From: Fulvia fulva
Lineage: Eukaryota > Ascomycota > Dothideomycetes > Mycosphaerellales > Mycosphaerellaceae
Assembly: GCF_020509005.1 (NCBI RefSeq)
Contig: NC_063013.1
Coordinates: 4,154,001-4,218,000, forward strand
Direction of reading: 5' to 3'
DNA: 64,000 bases
Part shown: piece after piece, positions 27,901 through 39,188 of the stretch
How the letters are laid out: every line of letters begins with the position of its first letter
How positions within the stretch are numbered: position 1 is the first letter of the stretch
The notes under the pieces: model-generated
Told to the model about the DNA's origin: nothing
Databases searched by the model: none
The model's input: only the letters and a program-made list of their open reading frames with translations
Translations under genes and position numbers: made by a program

Positions 27901-29916
27901 GGTCCTTCGGGGTTCTAAGGGCAATTACGTTGCTCGCTATCAAGTCGAGTACTTCGTCGGCTATAGGGTGCGGCTATATAAGGCTTTCCTAGGAAGGGTA
28001 GTATATATTGAAGTCTCCTACTACGATGTGGCACCCTTGTCTCTTAAGCGCACTGTCTAGGTGTCTGTAGACCCCTAGGTCGCGGCTAGACCTCGAGGCT
28101 AGCGGTTGTATATATAGGTTGTGTATCTAGGTACTACCTACGTAGAGGGAGGTAATATCGCCCCCGCCTTCTTCGTCTACGTAGTACACTACCTCCTAGT
28201 CGGATTCTAGTATGTCCTTACTAACATAGAAGCACGTACGGGGTCTGCCGTCGCCTCGTAGGCATGTCGTGTAGCCTAGTAACTTATAGGTCGTTAGTCT
28301 CTTATAGTACGGGTTAATCTATAGCTCCTAGATTGTAAGGACGTAGTAGACGCGCGGGTCCGCCTCGTATAGGAAATGGTTCTAGACTATATCCTTGCTA
28401 TAGTTAACGTTATACTAGATGATGCTAAGCGTATCGAGGCTAGTCATTAGCATCGACAATCATTTCCTCTATATCGTCCTATGTCCTACTGCCCTATACG
28501 TCCTAGTCTACGCCTATCGGCTATATACTAAAGGGGAGCCGGGCCTAGTTAGATTCCCTCGCCGTAGCTAGTAGAGCACGTGGCCTCCCGTACGCCCTAG
28601 GTTACGTATCCTTTATATCGTTCTCGGCCCTAGGGCGCTTATACCCGACCGCCGCTAGTTAGTTCCGGTATAGGCTAGCCTTACGGTCGCCGTAGAATCT
28701 TAGGGCGACGGTTCTGTTTGTGATTGCCTTGTTTTTTGCTAGTTTCCGCTATAGGCATTCCGTACTATACGATAGGTAGTGCCCCGGACAGTTCGCGTAC
28801 CGTCTCGTAGTCGATATATAGTCCCTAGATATATAGTCTCCTATATAGTTCGAGTAGGCCTACTTGTTTATACACGTGTAGGTTTGGTGTCTATACTGTT
28901 AGCATTTGAAGTATTAGAGGACACGAAAGGATAAGGAGTGCTTTTCTACTATCTTGAGGCTATATTGCTAGACTAGGCCTTATTCTATCGCTAGATCCGC
29001 CGCTTTCGCGTCTTATAGCTATACTATTAGCGCCGAGGCCTTCTTACCTTCTGGCTATTTCCTATAGAGCCAAGTCGCCTTCTAGATTAGAGAGTTAAGA
29101 GTGACCGGGTTGTTCTCTTAGAGAGCGCGTAGGTGACCCTAGTTAGTTAGGTCAAACTCCTTAGGCATGTCGTAGACTAGGATCGTGAATTGTTTCGTTA
29201 AGACCTTCGCTAATGCCGCAACCTTAGATGCCCACTATAGCTGTGCCTCTAGGTACCTCCTAGCAGTAGTAGAGCTAGTATAGATCTATAGAGTGCCGTT
29301 AGACTGTTAGTTCACTACGACTACCCCTAGTTAGTTGATTCGTTAGGCGAGCTCCTTATTCGATAGCTTCGTAACTTCGGCCTAGTCTTCCTTTGCTACA
29401 ATACGGATCGTAACTACATCGTACGTTAGGCGGGGGCCTAGTATCGATGCCGCGACCGATGCCTAGCTATAGGGGTGTTGATTCCGGGTAGCCTTACTAA
29501 TCGCCTAGGACGTCGTCCTCATTTCTTGTTACCCTCGGTAATACGACAGTATAAGCGCCGTACGTAGCTGAGTGATCATTACCTATAGAGACCGGTAAGG
29601 GAGCTGATCGTTAGTTTCTATACTTTTTACGTCCTCTATAAGTTGCTACTAGTTGTCTTAGGGGGGCTTCGCCTATAGGGCCGTAGGCGCCGTTAGTACC
29701 GTAGCCTAGGCTGCTATTGCCTAGGAGTTGCCTAATGTAGCTAGGCACCTCCGCGGCGTTTGGAGCTAAAGAAACAGGGTGAAGAGAGCTTCAAGCTGTC
29801 TAGATTGAATAAGGTAGAACTCCCTCAGTCCTAGGGGCAGTGGCCTGCTTTATATATCGTTAGAATGGCCTTGATAAGAGCTTTCGAATATGTCTTGTTT
29901 TGGCGCAGAGATCGAT
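24962..29916 (-). mobile_element. Tad1-type LINE, copy 3, inserted in copia A
   Basis: Complete reverse-strand LINE of 4,955 bp bounded by the 13-bp target-site duplication CTACTACTATATA (24,949-24,961 and 29,917-29,929). The 3' (GATA)n side is at 24,962 and the 5' end at 29,916. Domain order is the mirror of copy 1: RNase H part at about 25,200-25,550, RT FVDD near 26,385-26,400, endonuclease at about 27,730-28,440, and zinc knuckles at about 28,760-28,920. It keeps more TG/CA than copies 4 and 5, consistent with being the youngest layer of the nest. The open stretch at 27,165-27,374 on the plus strand is antisense and is not a gene. Confidence 0.92.
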
Positions 29917-30048
29917 CTACTACTATATAAAGGATAGAGCTACTAATAGGTTAATAAAACCCCTTAATAGCTAGTAGTTCTAAAACTTTATAAGGTAGCT
30001 CTAGCTTACGTAAAGGGATTGTAGGAGACTATATAGCCTGAGTAGGAG

Positions 30049-30282
30049 TGTTAAGAACATATAGGCCGTAGGACAAGTATATAGGTGTAGGTATGTTATA
30101 TAACTAGATCACGTAACTAGGGTTTACTAGCCTATAGGCTAGTAAACATCCGGACACGTAGTATCTACCTATACTAATACCGGCGATACTATATATAGAT
30201 ATACGCTATCCTATTAGGTCCTTCTTCGTCTTTCCTATAATCTACCGTCTTCTACTACTACGTAACTCGTACCTATTTAATA
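30049..30282 (+). repeat. 3' LTR of copia A (234 bp)
   Basis: Starts TGTTAAGAACATATAGGCC and ends CTATTTAATA, followed by the TACTA target duplicate. Compared with the 5' LTR it carries 13 additional bases (ATCACGTAACTAG) next to an identical ending ACTAG. Confidence 0.9.
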
Positions 30283-30287
30283 TACTA

Positions 30288-30844
30288 TAACTTTCCGATA
30301 AAGTCTATACCCGCCGACTTTAAGCCGCCGTACGACTAGGTACCTAATAAGGACCGAGTTACTAGTATACTACGATCTTATACTAAGTCTAGGTAGTTAC
30401 CTACGGAGAACGCGAGTACGTCTCTACCGGTAGTTATACTGTAAACTAATACGCCCGTAACGGCGTCTAAGCTATAAGTAAGGATGTTACGCCGCTTAAT
30501 AAGACTTAATACGAGTACGATAGAGTTTTATCCTATAGCCGCCGTCGATACGCCTATAGTCGACCTATAAAGCTCTATAGAAACAAACGCTATAGATATA
30601 GGCTCGGATACTTAATACGCTAGGGCTACTATAGAACCGCGTATACCTACTTCTATAAAGATAATAACGGATAGAAGTCTCTATAATAAGCGTTAGAACA
30701 AGAATGTCGCTATATACCCTAAGCCTCTATATAGCCGTACTAGCTTAGCCGCCCGACGGATATAGTAATCGACAGTAAGGAGGATATTAAAGGTTTAGAG
30801 GATACTTAAGCTAAACAAGGTAGACTAGAGGATAATATAGTTTT
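30288..30844 (+). pseudogene. gypsy Pol C-terminal extension beyond the chromodomain
   Basis: Continuation of the gypsy frame after copia A. Reading from IIDFY across the TACTA site gives NFPIKSIPADFKPPYD and then roughly 185 further codons interrupted only by TAG/TAA. The frame is broken again by copia B at 30,845 and resumes at 36,468 for about 20 codons before the polypurine tract. No known domain is recognised. Chromoviruses often end soon after the chromodomain, so this tail is long. Confidence 0.6.
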
Positions 30845-31079
30845 TATTAAATAGGTACGGGTAGATAGTAGCGGAGTAGAGTAAGAGATCAATCTTTAAC
30901 TAACTAATAGCACGAGTATATAGTAATATATTAGGAACCAATATGTTGATTATGTTAGATGTCTATCTAAGCTAAAGGGGAGAGAAGGTATCTTCCTATA
31001 AGCTGAGTTATTGTAGATGCCTTAGGCTACTAGATCACTTCCTAATTATTGACTCCCTTTGAGATACTACATCTTAATA
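30845..31079 (-). repeat. 3' LTR of copia B (235 bp)
   Basis: Plus-strand start TATTAAATAGGTACGGGTAG and end ATCTTAATA (the complement begins TATTAAGAT, originally TGTTAAGAT). Same length as the partner LTR at 36,228-36,462. Confidence 0.9.
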
Positions 31080-34000
31080 CTCCTACTTATCTCGTATAGG
31101 AGGTTATAGTCTGCTCACTTCCTATCAATAGTACTTAGACCTTTTTATAATAGGTTAAGCTAGCTTATAAACCTCTAGAAGTGTAGACTAGTCTTTGGTT
31201 TTGTAAACCTGTCTACAACTATCTTAGAGGTTAGGGTGTACTTAACCGCAATAAGCCTCCTCTACCAAAGTTTCCTAATAGCGTTATAGGCAATGTCAAT
31301 GTGCTTCGACTTGTTATAAACATGTACATCTTTCACTAGGGTGAGGGTAGCTTGATTGTCACCTCTTAATTGGACTGGTCTCAAATTTGATACAGTCTCC
31401 TAGTTTCTAGTGATTCTTGGTTGATAGGAACAGTCTCCTACTAACTCTAGACAATCCATTTCCCTTAGTAGTAAAGCTAGGAATTGGGACTGCTTCGTAT
31501 ATACATTCATAGCTATATATTCAGCCTCTATTATAGATGTTGCTATAGACTTTTGCTTCTTACTTATCTAAGAAACTGGTGCCCTATAGAGGAAGAAGAC
31601 ATACCTAAGGATTAAGACTCTGTCTACTTTGTCTATTATATAATTAGAATCGTAGTGTCTAATAAGGTGTCCTTTTCTAGACTTTAAAAACTGAAGTCCT
31701 AGATTAGGGTATAATCTCAGGTACCTAGTGATCTTCTTTAAAGCCTTTATATAGTAGGTGGATAGGTCACTCATAAATGAGCTTATCCTTCCTAGGGCAA
31801 AAGCAATGTCTAGCCTTATAATTGTTGCTAGCTACATCTAAGTACTATTAATACTCTAGTACTCTACCTTATTACACCTCTTATCTATATAGCTTAAAGG
31901 TTTGAGGGCCTTATAGCTATCTATAGGTGAGTATGTAGGTGCTACCTTCTTATAGTTCATTCCTATCTTAGCTAGGCTATCCCTAACAAAGTGTCCTTAG
32001 TCAAGTTTTAGGATTCCTCTCTTCCTGTCCCTTATAACTCTTATACTAAGGATCTTTTTAGGTTCACCTAGATCTTTAATCTTGAAGATCTTACTAAGTT
32101 CTCTTTTGAACTAGAGAACATCTATTAACTTTAGTATAGTAATTAGAATGTCATCTATATATAAGGATTATAATCTCCCTCTTCTTATAGATAAGTAGGC
32201 ATAGATCTACTTCTAACTATGTGAATCCAATCTCTCTAAGCTTTGATATATAGAGTTGATTCTAATCTCTAGCTACTTGCTTAAGTCTATATAAGCTTAT
32301 AAGGATTTTGAACACTATATTTAGTAGAAGCTTAACTCCTAGTAGTGGTAATATAAAGATGTCTTTATAGAGGGTACTTTCTATAAATGTATTGTTTATA
32401 TCTACTTAGTAAAGATGAAGATCCTTCTTATACATAATAGCTATAAACACCCTAAGGGTGTCCTATCTTACTGTAGGTGTAAATGTCTCTATAAAGTCAA
32501 CACTAAACTTCTGTAAGAAGCCCCTTATAACTATTCTAGCCTTGAACTTTTTAATAGCTCTACTAATGCTTCTCTTAATATTAAAGACCTGTCTTAATGT
32601 AACTAGATTTGCTCCTTTTAGTAGAACAGAATTTTCCTAGGTGTTGTTACTCTATAGAGTATCTAGTTCCTTTTAGATTGCTTCCTTCTAAAGATGTCCC
32701 TATTTCTTGTCATTTATAGCATCCTTATAGGATTTTGGAATTAGGACCTCTTACTTATATATAATAGCTTCTATAGTAACTATAAAGGCCATTTCCTCAA
32801 CCTCTTCTAGGAATTCGCTATCCTATAGTATTGAACTGTCCACTAATTGTATAGCTATAAAGAAAGCTTAGTAAAAAGCAGCAAGGTTCTCTAAGAGGTC
32901 TATTGCTTCTCCTACTTTAGTAGTTAGTTCGGGCTTAGGGACTATAGATTTTAGGGCTTTCTATTTTATGTTATAGCCCTTAACATTATAGTCAGCCTTT
33001 CTCTTTCTAAGGGATGATTGAGGGACCGTTACTTATGACCTAGTAACGTCTATTTCCTAGGGATCTAGGGAGCTTCTCTTAATTAGCTAATCGATTTTCT
33101 AAAATTCCCCTACGTTCTCCGGAGGTTAGGGAAATTACATAAACAGCTTTCTCGGCTAAGCGACTTTAGGGCTCTCAATTGGCTAATCTAATTCGGGTGT
33201 GCTTTAATAGACGCCTAAATAGTAGGTAGATTGTCCTAAGGATACGTTCTTCCTCGGCCTTCCTAAGGGCTTCCTAGCTAGTGCACTGCTTAGTAGATTC
33301 AATGTTAGAACATTGAGACCTATATCACCTCCAGGCTGGTCCTTAAAGAAGTCTATATATATGTGTTGTTTAACAGCTCTTATATCTAGTTCCTAAAAGA
33401 GCTAGGCTTTAGCTATGTTTTTAATATACCTAATAAACACTACTTCTTTACCCCTATTGATTAGCTTGTCACTTCTTGCCTATTAAGGTTGAAATCTTGT
33501 GTCTATATAGACAATAGCTTTATATCCCTAAGCTTTCAAATAGTTGATAGTCGGTTTGATACTATCAAAAGCCTTATCTAGTGAAACCTTGAACCTATCG
33601 TAATCTAGGCTATTTAGTAGTTTGTTCCTTATATAAGTTTGGGCCTCTAGTGCTTTAAACCAAAATTCAACCGGCACTTTAGCCTCTTTAAGCATTGCTC
33701 TTATAGAGTCCTCTAAGGTTTGTATTGACCTCTTAACTAGTCTATTCTATAGAGAGTTATATGCCTTAGTCGGCTCGAGCCTAATCCCTAAATCCTTCTC
33801 CTACTACTTTACTAATATAATAAGTTCTTTTGTATTATTAAGCCTTACTGCTTTTAGCTACGCTAATAATTTCCTCTCTGCTTTGATCTTCTAGTTCTAG
33901 AGAGCAACTAGAGCATCTTCTCTTTTCCTAAGAGGAAAGGTCCACTTCTTCCTAGAGAAGTTGTTAATAATCTTAAGCTAGTATTTAAATCCTAGTCTTA

Positions 34001-36200
34001 AGATTAGTAGTAGGCTATATATGTCAATAGATATAAGGGCACGTCTTTTAGGTCTTCTCTCTATAACTTTGCCTTTATACTTCTTCATCTTTACTATTGA
34101 ACATACTCTATACTAGTGAAAGCTATCCTTAGGGATAGGAATAGGTTCTTTTAAGTCTGTTACCTTATAAAGATTCTAGAGCAAATTCTTCCTAAAGTGT
34201 ACAAATCTTCTATACTAAAGCTCCTACTACTTCAGGTCGGTCTCTAATTAAGTAGTCACAAAGGCATTCTCTATTAGTAGTGCATATGATAAGTAATATG
34301 CCCGTTCTTATAGGAGAGGAGAAATCATATTAATAAATAGAACCCTCCTAAGGAGCTTTATCTAGACAACAGTCTTACTAGAGGGGGAAACAAGAGAAAA
34401 TGATAGAGGTTAAACACTAAACTACTTGCTAAACTGGTTCTATAAAACCAGGTTTACTCCTAGCTTAGGTATAAGTAGGACATCTTCTAAAACAACTTTT
34501 CTACTAGCTCTCCTACTCATCTCTACATTCCTAATATAAGTGGCTAATAAAAACTACCTCCGACTTTGATCCATTTCTTCCTTATTAAGGGAGTTATAGA
34601 TCTAAAGAGGTAGCTTTAGTCAGTTATATAGGATGAAGTATAGGAGTTAAGTAACTACTCTAACGAGGGGAACTTGCCTTAGACTTCTACAGTTAAGTGA
34701 GCTACTTTATTATACTTATTATTATTAGACATTGTCTCTAGGGATGAGCTGCATAAGTCACGTGACTCTTAGGCAGAAAAACCTTTTCTAGTCTTCTTTA
34801 CTTTAGAGGTATAAGACTGGGCCTAGTTCTTCTAGAGTAACAGCATATTAGAGCTAAGTTTCTTTACTATTTTCTTAAGTTCTTCTATAGAGGACTTCTC
34901 TCTTAGTATCCTCCTTAAAGTAGGTAGTAGAGTTCACTTCTTCTTAATATATGTTATAGTCTAGTAAGATAGTGGTTAGAAATAAGATCTAAGGACCTTT
35001 CTTGCCTTAGGCAGACTAGGGCAGTCCTTGATTAGATGATCCTTCTTATAGAGAAGGTAGGAGAGTGGTCTTACTAGACCTAAGGGCTTGACCTAGGTAG
35101 CTACTATACTATACTTAGCCTTAGAGGGATCTAACCTAGCTTCTTAAGCTTTAAGGATCTTTAAGGTCCTTTTATGATCTATCTTTAGCTAAGCTATAAT
35201 AGTATCCCTAGCTATATAGTAGCTAGGTAGTAGTGAGCTTAAGAGCTAGGTCATCCTCATATTAGCTTTCCTATAATACTAACCCTCTAGGTCAATATTA
35301 GCAATCATTTTTCTAAGAGAAACTAGGTATATCTATACAGATCTAATAGTGAACTCTTTACTCATCTCAAAGGTCACAAATTGCTTTTTAAGCTTATATA
35401 TATAGGTTGGTAGCACCTAGCTATACTTGTTCTAGAGATACACCTACTTTTTAGTAGCTCTTCTAGATTTATATAAGCCCTTAAGCTCAATTTCATCTTC
35501 TTCTATAATCCTACTAAGGATACTAAAGTTGTATACTATATTATGTCTTGTCTATATTAGCGTATTAAGGATCTCTTTAGGTATAGCCACTTCTTAGAGT
35601 TTTAGAGTCTTGCCCTTAATATTGTTAAAAGACACTTCTATTAGGTTATTAATTACAAAGAATGCTAATTAGCTCTCTATCTTATATCTCTAAAGGTTGA
35701 ACTATCTCTTCTAATTATCCCTCCTAAGAATTAGGATTTTGCCTCCCTTCTCCTCTATCTTCTCTCAGTATAAATCTATAATAGATTAGATGTAATGTAA
35801 TAAGGTATATATATTCTAAAGTAGTGGCTTAGATCCTACTAAGGCTTCTAGTATAGAATAGGAAAGTTCGTAGGTATAGATACTAAGGCCTACTTAGTAA
35901 AGTAAAGAAGGAGTAGTATAAGGTCTCGGGGCTAGGACATAGGTCTGTCTCTCCTAGCAGAGCTTCAAATGACTTACTTAAAGTCCTTCTTAATAGTATC
36001 TAGATACAGTTCTACCTATAGAGTATCTTTAAGGTATTAGCTTTAAGTAAGCCGTATAGAGTCCTTATCTAGGTTACCTATTACTTAGTATCGAACTAAG
36101 CTCCTTAATAGGATAGACGGGGTAGACTTCTAATTCCTAGATGTTTTCTGCTACAATAGTAAGGGATATAAGTAACCTATACTGATATAGGTTGCTCTTA
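31080..36200 (-). pseudogene. copia B Gag-Pol, RIP-inactivated
   Basis: Reverse-strand copia polyprotein. The largest surviving patch without stops, 31,568-31,774, encodes the RNase H segment (RHYDSNYIIDKVDRV, then a YVFFLYRAPVS block typical of copia). RT signatures on the complement include SLYRLKQ and LYIDDIL. Elsewhere TAG/TAA stops are frequent. Compared with copia A the same blocks are recognisable but diverged, so A and B are different families or old subfamilies with similar LTR starts (TGTTAAGA). The plus-strand open stretch at 32,458-32,640 is antisense to RT. Confidence 0.8.
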
Positions 36201-36227
36201 TTCCTATATAAACCCGGGCTTATAATC

Positions 36228-36462
36228 TATTAAACAGGTACGGGTAGATAGTAGCGGAGTAGAGTAAGAGATTAATCTTTAACTAACTAATAGCACGAGT
36301 ATATAGTAATATATTAGGAACTAATATATTGATTATATTAGATGTCCTTCTAAGCTAAAGGAGAGAGAAGGTATCTCCCTATAAGCTAAGTTATCGTAGA
36401 TGCCTTAGGCTACTAGATCACTTCCTAATTATGAACTCCCTTTAAGATACTATATCTTAATA
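36228..36462 (-). repeat. 5' LTR of copia B (235 bp)
   Basis: Plus-strand start TATTAAACAGGTACGGG and end ATCTTAATA, followed by GTTTT. Matches 30,845-31,079 with scattered transitions. Confidence 0.9.
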
Positions 36463-36531
36463 GTTTTCGTAGATATACTACTATAGAGACAGAGCCGTCC
36501 GAGGACGAATAGCGATCTAAAGGGGGAATAC

Positions 36532-36681
36532 TATTACGGTTTACTACTACCGTAACGTCGCGGGCCTTAGCGCTTCCTTATTTATCTCGCGCGCTTCGCG
36601 CTTCTCTTTCGTAGCCTTACTAAACAACGCTTATTTTACGGTAACCCTATACTATCATCTTATAGATCACTACCCGTAATA
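36532..36681 (+). repeat. 3' LTR of the gypsy element (150 bp)
   Basis: Preceded by the polypurine stretch AAAGGGGGAATAC and followed by GTATC, the second copy of the gypsy target site. The sequence mirrors 13,206-13,355 base for base in length. Confidence 0.9.
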
Positions 36682-36760
36682 GTATCTTAATACTAACAAT
36701 ATACCTATAGACGGGCTAACTAAGCTACTTCCGTCACGGTTTACCTCGTAAGGCTACACT
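36682..36760 (+). mobile_element. 3' continuation of the host Ty1/copia element
   Basis: After the GTATC duplicate the frame reads TNNIPIDGLTKLLPS, the copia C-terminus whose preceding part lies at 11,995-13,205. What follows (around AGTGTCACGTGACC at 36,760) may be the start of its 3' LTR, but no second copy is in the window to prove it. Confidence 0.7.
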
Positions 36761-37925
36761 TAGTGTCACGTGACCTAGTGCGCTAGCGCGCCCGGACCCT
36801 AGACCCTAACCTCGACGTTTACTTTATCGCGGCTTTGCGACTTTCTTATCTTCTCTTCTTTATAGAACTTATTCGATTCTAAGGTATTAATACGTTTACG
36901 CCCTATCTTACGCCTTGTCCGTATTAACTTCTACTATAGAAGTATAAGTACTTCGTTAAGCTACTTAATATAGCTTAGGAAGGCGTATACCTATATACCT
37001 TAGTACCCTCTATAACCGTATTAGAAGGTAACGCGCTAAAAGACGCTTAAGAAGCCTATAGTAGTAGCTATACCTTACCTTATCTCGAAACAAATATCGA
37101 ACAGCTTTATCTTTACGGATACCTCTCTCGAAGCGCTAGTAGGCGTAAAATACGGCTACTAGTAGCTACTAATACTAGAGATAATAACGACTCTAGAGTA
37201 GGTATCTACTATTTACCGGTACGGCCCTAGTACTAATATTACTAGGTATTTCTCGGACTCCTATTAGCTAATAGCGTAAGGGCGAGAAACACCCCTATTA
37301 CTAGTAGTAGCGTACGCGCGCGCGATAAAAGTAGCGCGTCTAATTAGAAAGCGAGAAACGCCTCTAACTTACTACTAGTAATAATACTACTAACTTATTA
37401 CTATATTATCCGCTACTTTCGTACCTTATATATAGCACATACTTGCCTAAAACAAAAAGGTGTCACCACCCTAAGGTAATGACCTTTAAAAGTATAGAAA
37501 GTAAGGCACCCTAAAGGTATCTTTTTAACTTTCCGATACCGTTACTCCGGTATTACCTATTAGAGCCCTATTACACCTTATATAGTATAAGCTCTGTCGT
37601 AGACAGCCTAGTACATTACGCTACTAACTAGTATCTTATACTCCCTAGGGGTAGAGCGAGCTCTCTTACTATTCGCCGGAGCGAAATAACTTAGTATAGA
37701 GTAATTATTAGACAATTTAATAAGTTAAGCGGACGACAATATATATTTAAGTATACGATAGGACTAAGGCTACCCCTAGAATGAACTTAGGACCTCTAAT
37801 GTTTGCCGGTAGGTAAGATGATTATATACTTAAGTAAAAGTCCGTATAACGGGACTATTACCTAAGCTATCTTACCGGTAACAGTTATATAATCTATACT
37901 TTATTATATAGGTAATAAGGGTAGT
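36761..37925. other. RIP-mutated non-coding DNA, no gene seen
   Basis: TA-rich sequence with no open frame of note. Two related motifs around GCGAGAAACRCC occur at about 37,283 and 37,349. It is probably the LTR and flank of the host copia plus older debris. No recognisable protein remnants were found on either strand. Confidence 0.5.
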
Positions 37926-37934
37926 AGTAAAAGT

Positions 37935-38345
37935 GAGAAATAAGGGAAGGGGTATAAAGCTTACCTTACTTACCTTAGCTCACTTTACTTAAAACAGCTA
38001 ACTTGTCCTTACTATAGTAGTAGTAATACCGAGGTCCTAACGTTACTACTATAGGTAGGGGGGGTAGTTATAATAGGGTATACACGATTATATAGGAATG
38101 AGCTTATTTACTCTAGCGTACGAGCTAAAGGGGTGTGTCGCGATCCGAGCGTATATATAGGCAACATCCTATTATTAAAACTTCAGGCTACGTACGCTAA
38201 GAATTAGGTGACTAATTAGTTACCTATAGCCTCTTTAAGAGCAACACTTATCTATTCTAGATAGATATATACAATATATAACCTGCTTTTGAAACACCCT
38301 ATATAAGCCTATATAATAACTTCCTATACTTCTAACGTAATACCT
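37935..38345. repeat. ~400-bp direct repeat, unit 1 (LTR-like)
   Basis: Begins GAAGGGGTATAAAGCTTACC and ends TACTTCTAACGTAATA. Repeated about 600 bp downstream at 38,545-38,943. Inside is GAGCTAAAGGGGTGTGTCGCG, which looks like a polypurine tract followed by an LTR start, so the last ~215 bp may be an LTR and the first part the 3' end of an internal region. Unit 1 is much less RIP-mutated at that junction than unit 2 (TGTGTCGCGATCC against TATATTACAATCT). Confidence 0.7.
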
Positions 38346-38544
38346 ATTAAGTAGACTTACTAGATAGCGAAGAATCTAAAGAGGGATTGTCCTCCTAGTA
38401 ACAATTCTATACGATGTCGTCGTGTTAAGATACTGTCATAATCAAAGTAGAAGTAGTATAGTTCTTAGTAAAAGTAGCCCGCTTAGTAGTATAGCCCGCT
38501 AAGTAGTAAACCACGTTAGTAGTAAAAGTAACATATAAAGGAAT

Positions 38545-38943
38545 AAAGAAGGGGTATAAAGCTTACCTTACTTACCTTAGCCTACTTTACTTAGAATAAC
38601 TAACTTACCCTTACTATAGTAGTAGTAATACCGAGGGCCTTACGTTACTACTATAGATAGGAGGGTAGTTATAATAGAGTATATACGATTATATAGGATT
38701 AGATTATTTACTCTAGCGTACGAGCTAAGGGGGTATATTACAATCTAAGCGTATATATAGGTAATAGCCTATTATGAAAACTTAAGGCTACGTACGCTAA
38801 GAATTAGGTAACTAATTAGTTACCTATAGCCTCTTTAAGAGTAATACTTGTCTATTCTAGATAGATATATATAACATATACTCTACTTTTGAAACACCCT
38901 ATATAAGCCCGTATAATAACTTTCTATACTTCTAACGTAATAT
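38545..38943. repeat. ~400-bp direct repeat, unit 2 (LTR-like)
   Basis: Second copy of the repeat at 37,935-38,345, with CpA to TpA changes throughout. The ~200 bp between the units (38,346-38,544) has no coding potential. It contains short AGTAGTA-rich repeats near 38,450-38,530. The arrangement resembles a miniature LTR element or a tandem LTR array. Confidence 0.7.
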
Positions 38944-39188
38944 TTCCTAGTTAACCTTAGACTTACTATACGAATTAGACCCCTAACGACCCTCCTAAGC
39001 TTCTAATTAGTCGATAATTGTCGATACTCGCTTATACTCGCTTAAAGTACCCGGCTACGCTTTAGCGTAGAGCTAACGAAGTCAGGTCGTCTAAATTCGC
39101 TATACGAGTCTAAAGCTAAGATAAGCTACGACTAAGTTTTAGTAGATCAAGGTCGATAAGCTTAGTTTTATATCTACGTATTATATAG

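Larger units (their letters stand above)
20038..30282 (+). mobile_element. Ty1/copia element A, nested in gypsy, itself carrying a LINE
   Basis: LTRs at 20,038-20,258 (221 bp) and 30,049-30,282 (234 bp) bracket a copia element. The 13-bp length difference is one indel. Flanking TACTA at 20,033-20,037 and 30,283-30,287 is the target-site duplication, and the gypsy frame joins across it. Without the LINE (24,962-29,916) and its 13-bp duplication the element is about 5.28 kb, normal for copia. Just inside the 5' LTR lies GGTTATAAGCCCGGG (about 20,259-20,273), which after undoing one RIP change is complementary to the anticodon stem-loop of initiator tRNA-Met, as expected for half-tRNA-primed copia elements. 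Confidence 0.92.
30845..36462 (-). mobile_element. Ty1/copia element B, nested in gypsy (reverse orientation)
   Basis: Complete 5,618-bp copia element with equal 235-bp LTRs (30,845-31,079 and 36,228-36,462) and the 5-bp target duplication GTTTT (30,840-30,844 and 36,463-36,467). The coding strand is reverse, so the 5' LTR is the right-hand one. Inside it the complement reads GATTATAAGCCCGGGTTT, the same half-initiator-tRNA-Met primer site as copia A. Pol landmarks: RNase H near 31,570-31,775, YIDDIL near 32,140-32,165, LYRLKQ near 32,280-32,300, integrase at about 33,300-34,300, and gag at about 34,800-36,100. Confidence 0.92.
13206..36681 (+). mobile_element. Ty3/gypsy chromovirus-type LTR element containing two nested copia elements
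   Basis: An LTR retrotransposon spanning 23,476 bp because two copia elements sit inside it. Removing them and their duplicated targets leaves 7,603 bp. Both LTRs are 150 bp (13,206-13,355 and 36,532-36,681) and the flanks are GTATC/GTATC. Order: LTR, untranslated leader, gag, protease, RT, RNase H, integrase, chromodomain, a long C-terminal extension, polypurine tract (AAAGGGGG near 36,519), LTR. The frame has many RIP-type TAG/TAA stops and at least one shift in gag. The integrase C-terminal GPYEITVV block and a chromodomain (EEYFVEDILD, YLVK.KGY) place it with chromoviruses. Confidence 0.92.

Noticed and set aside
32458..32640. 60-codon forward open frame
   Set aside because: Antisense to the reverse transcriptase of copia B.
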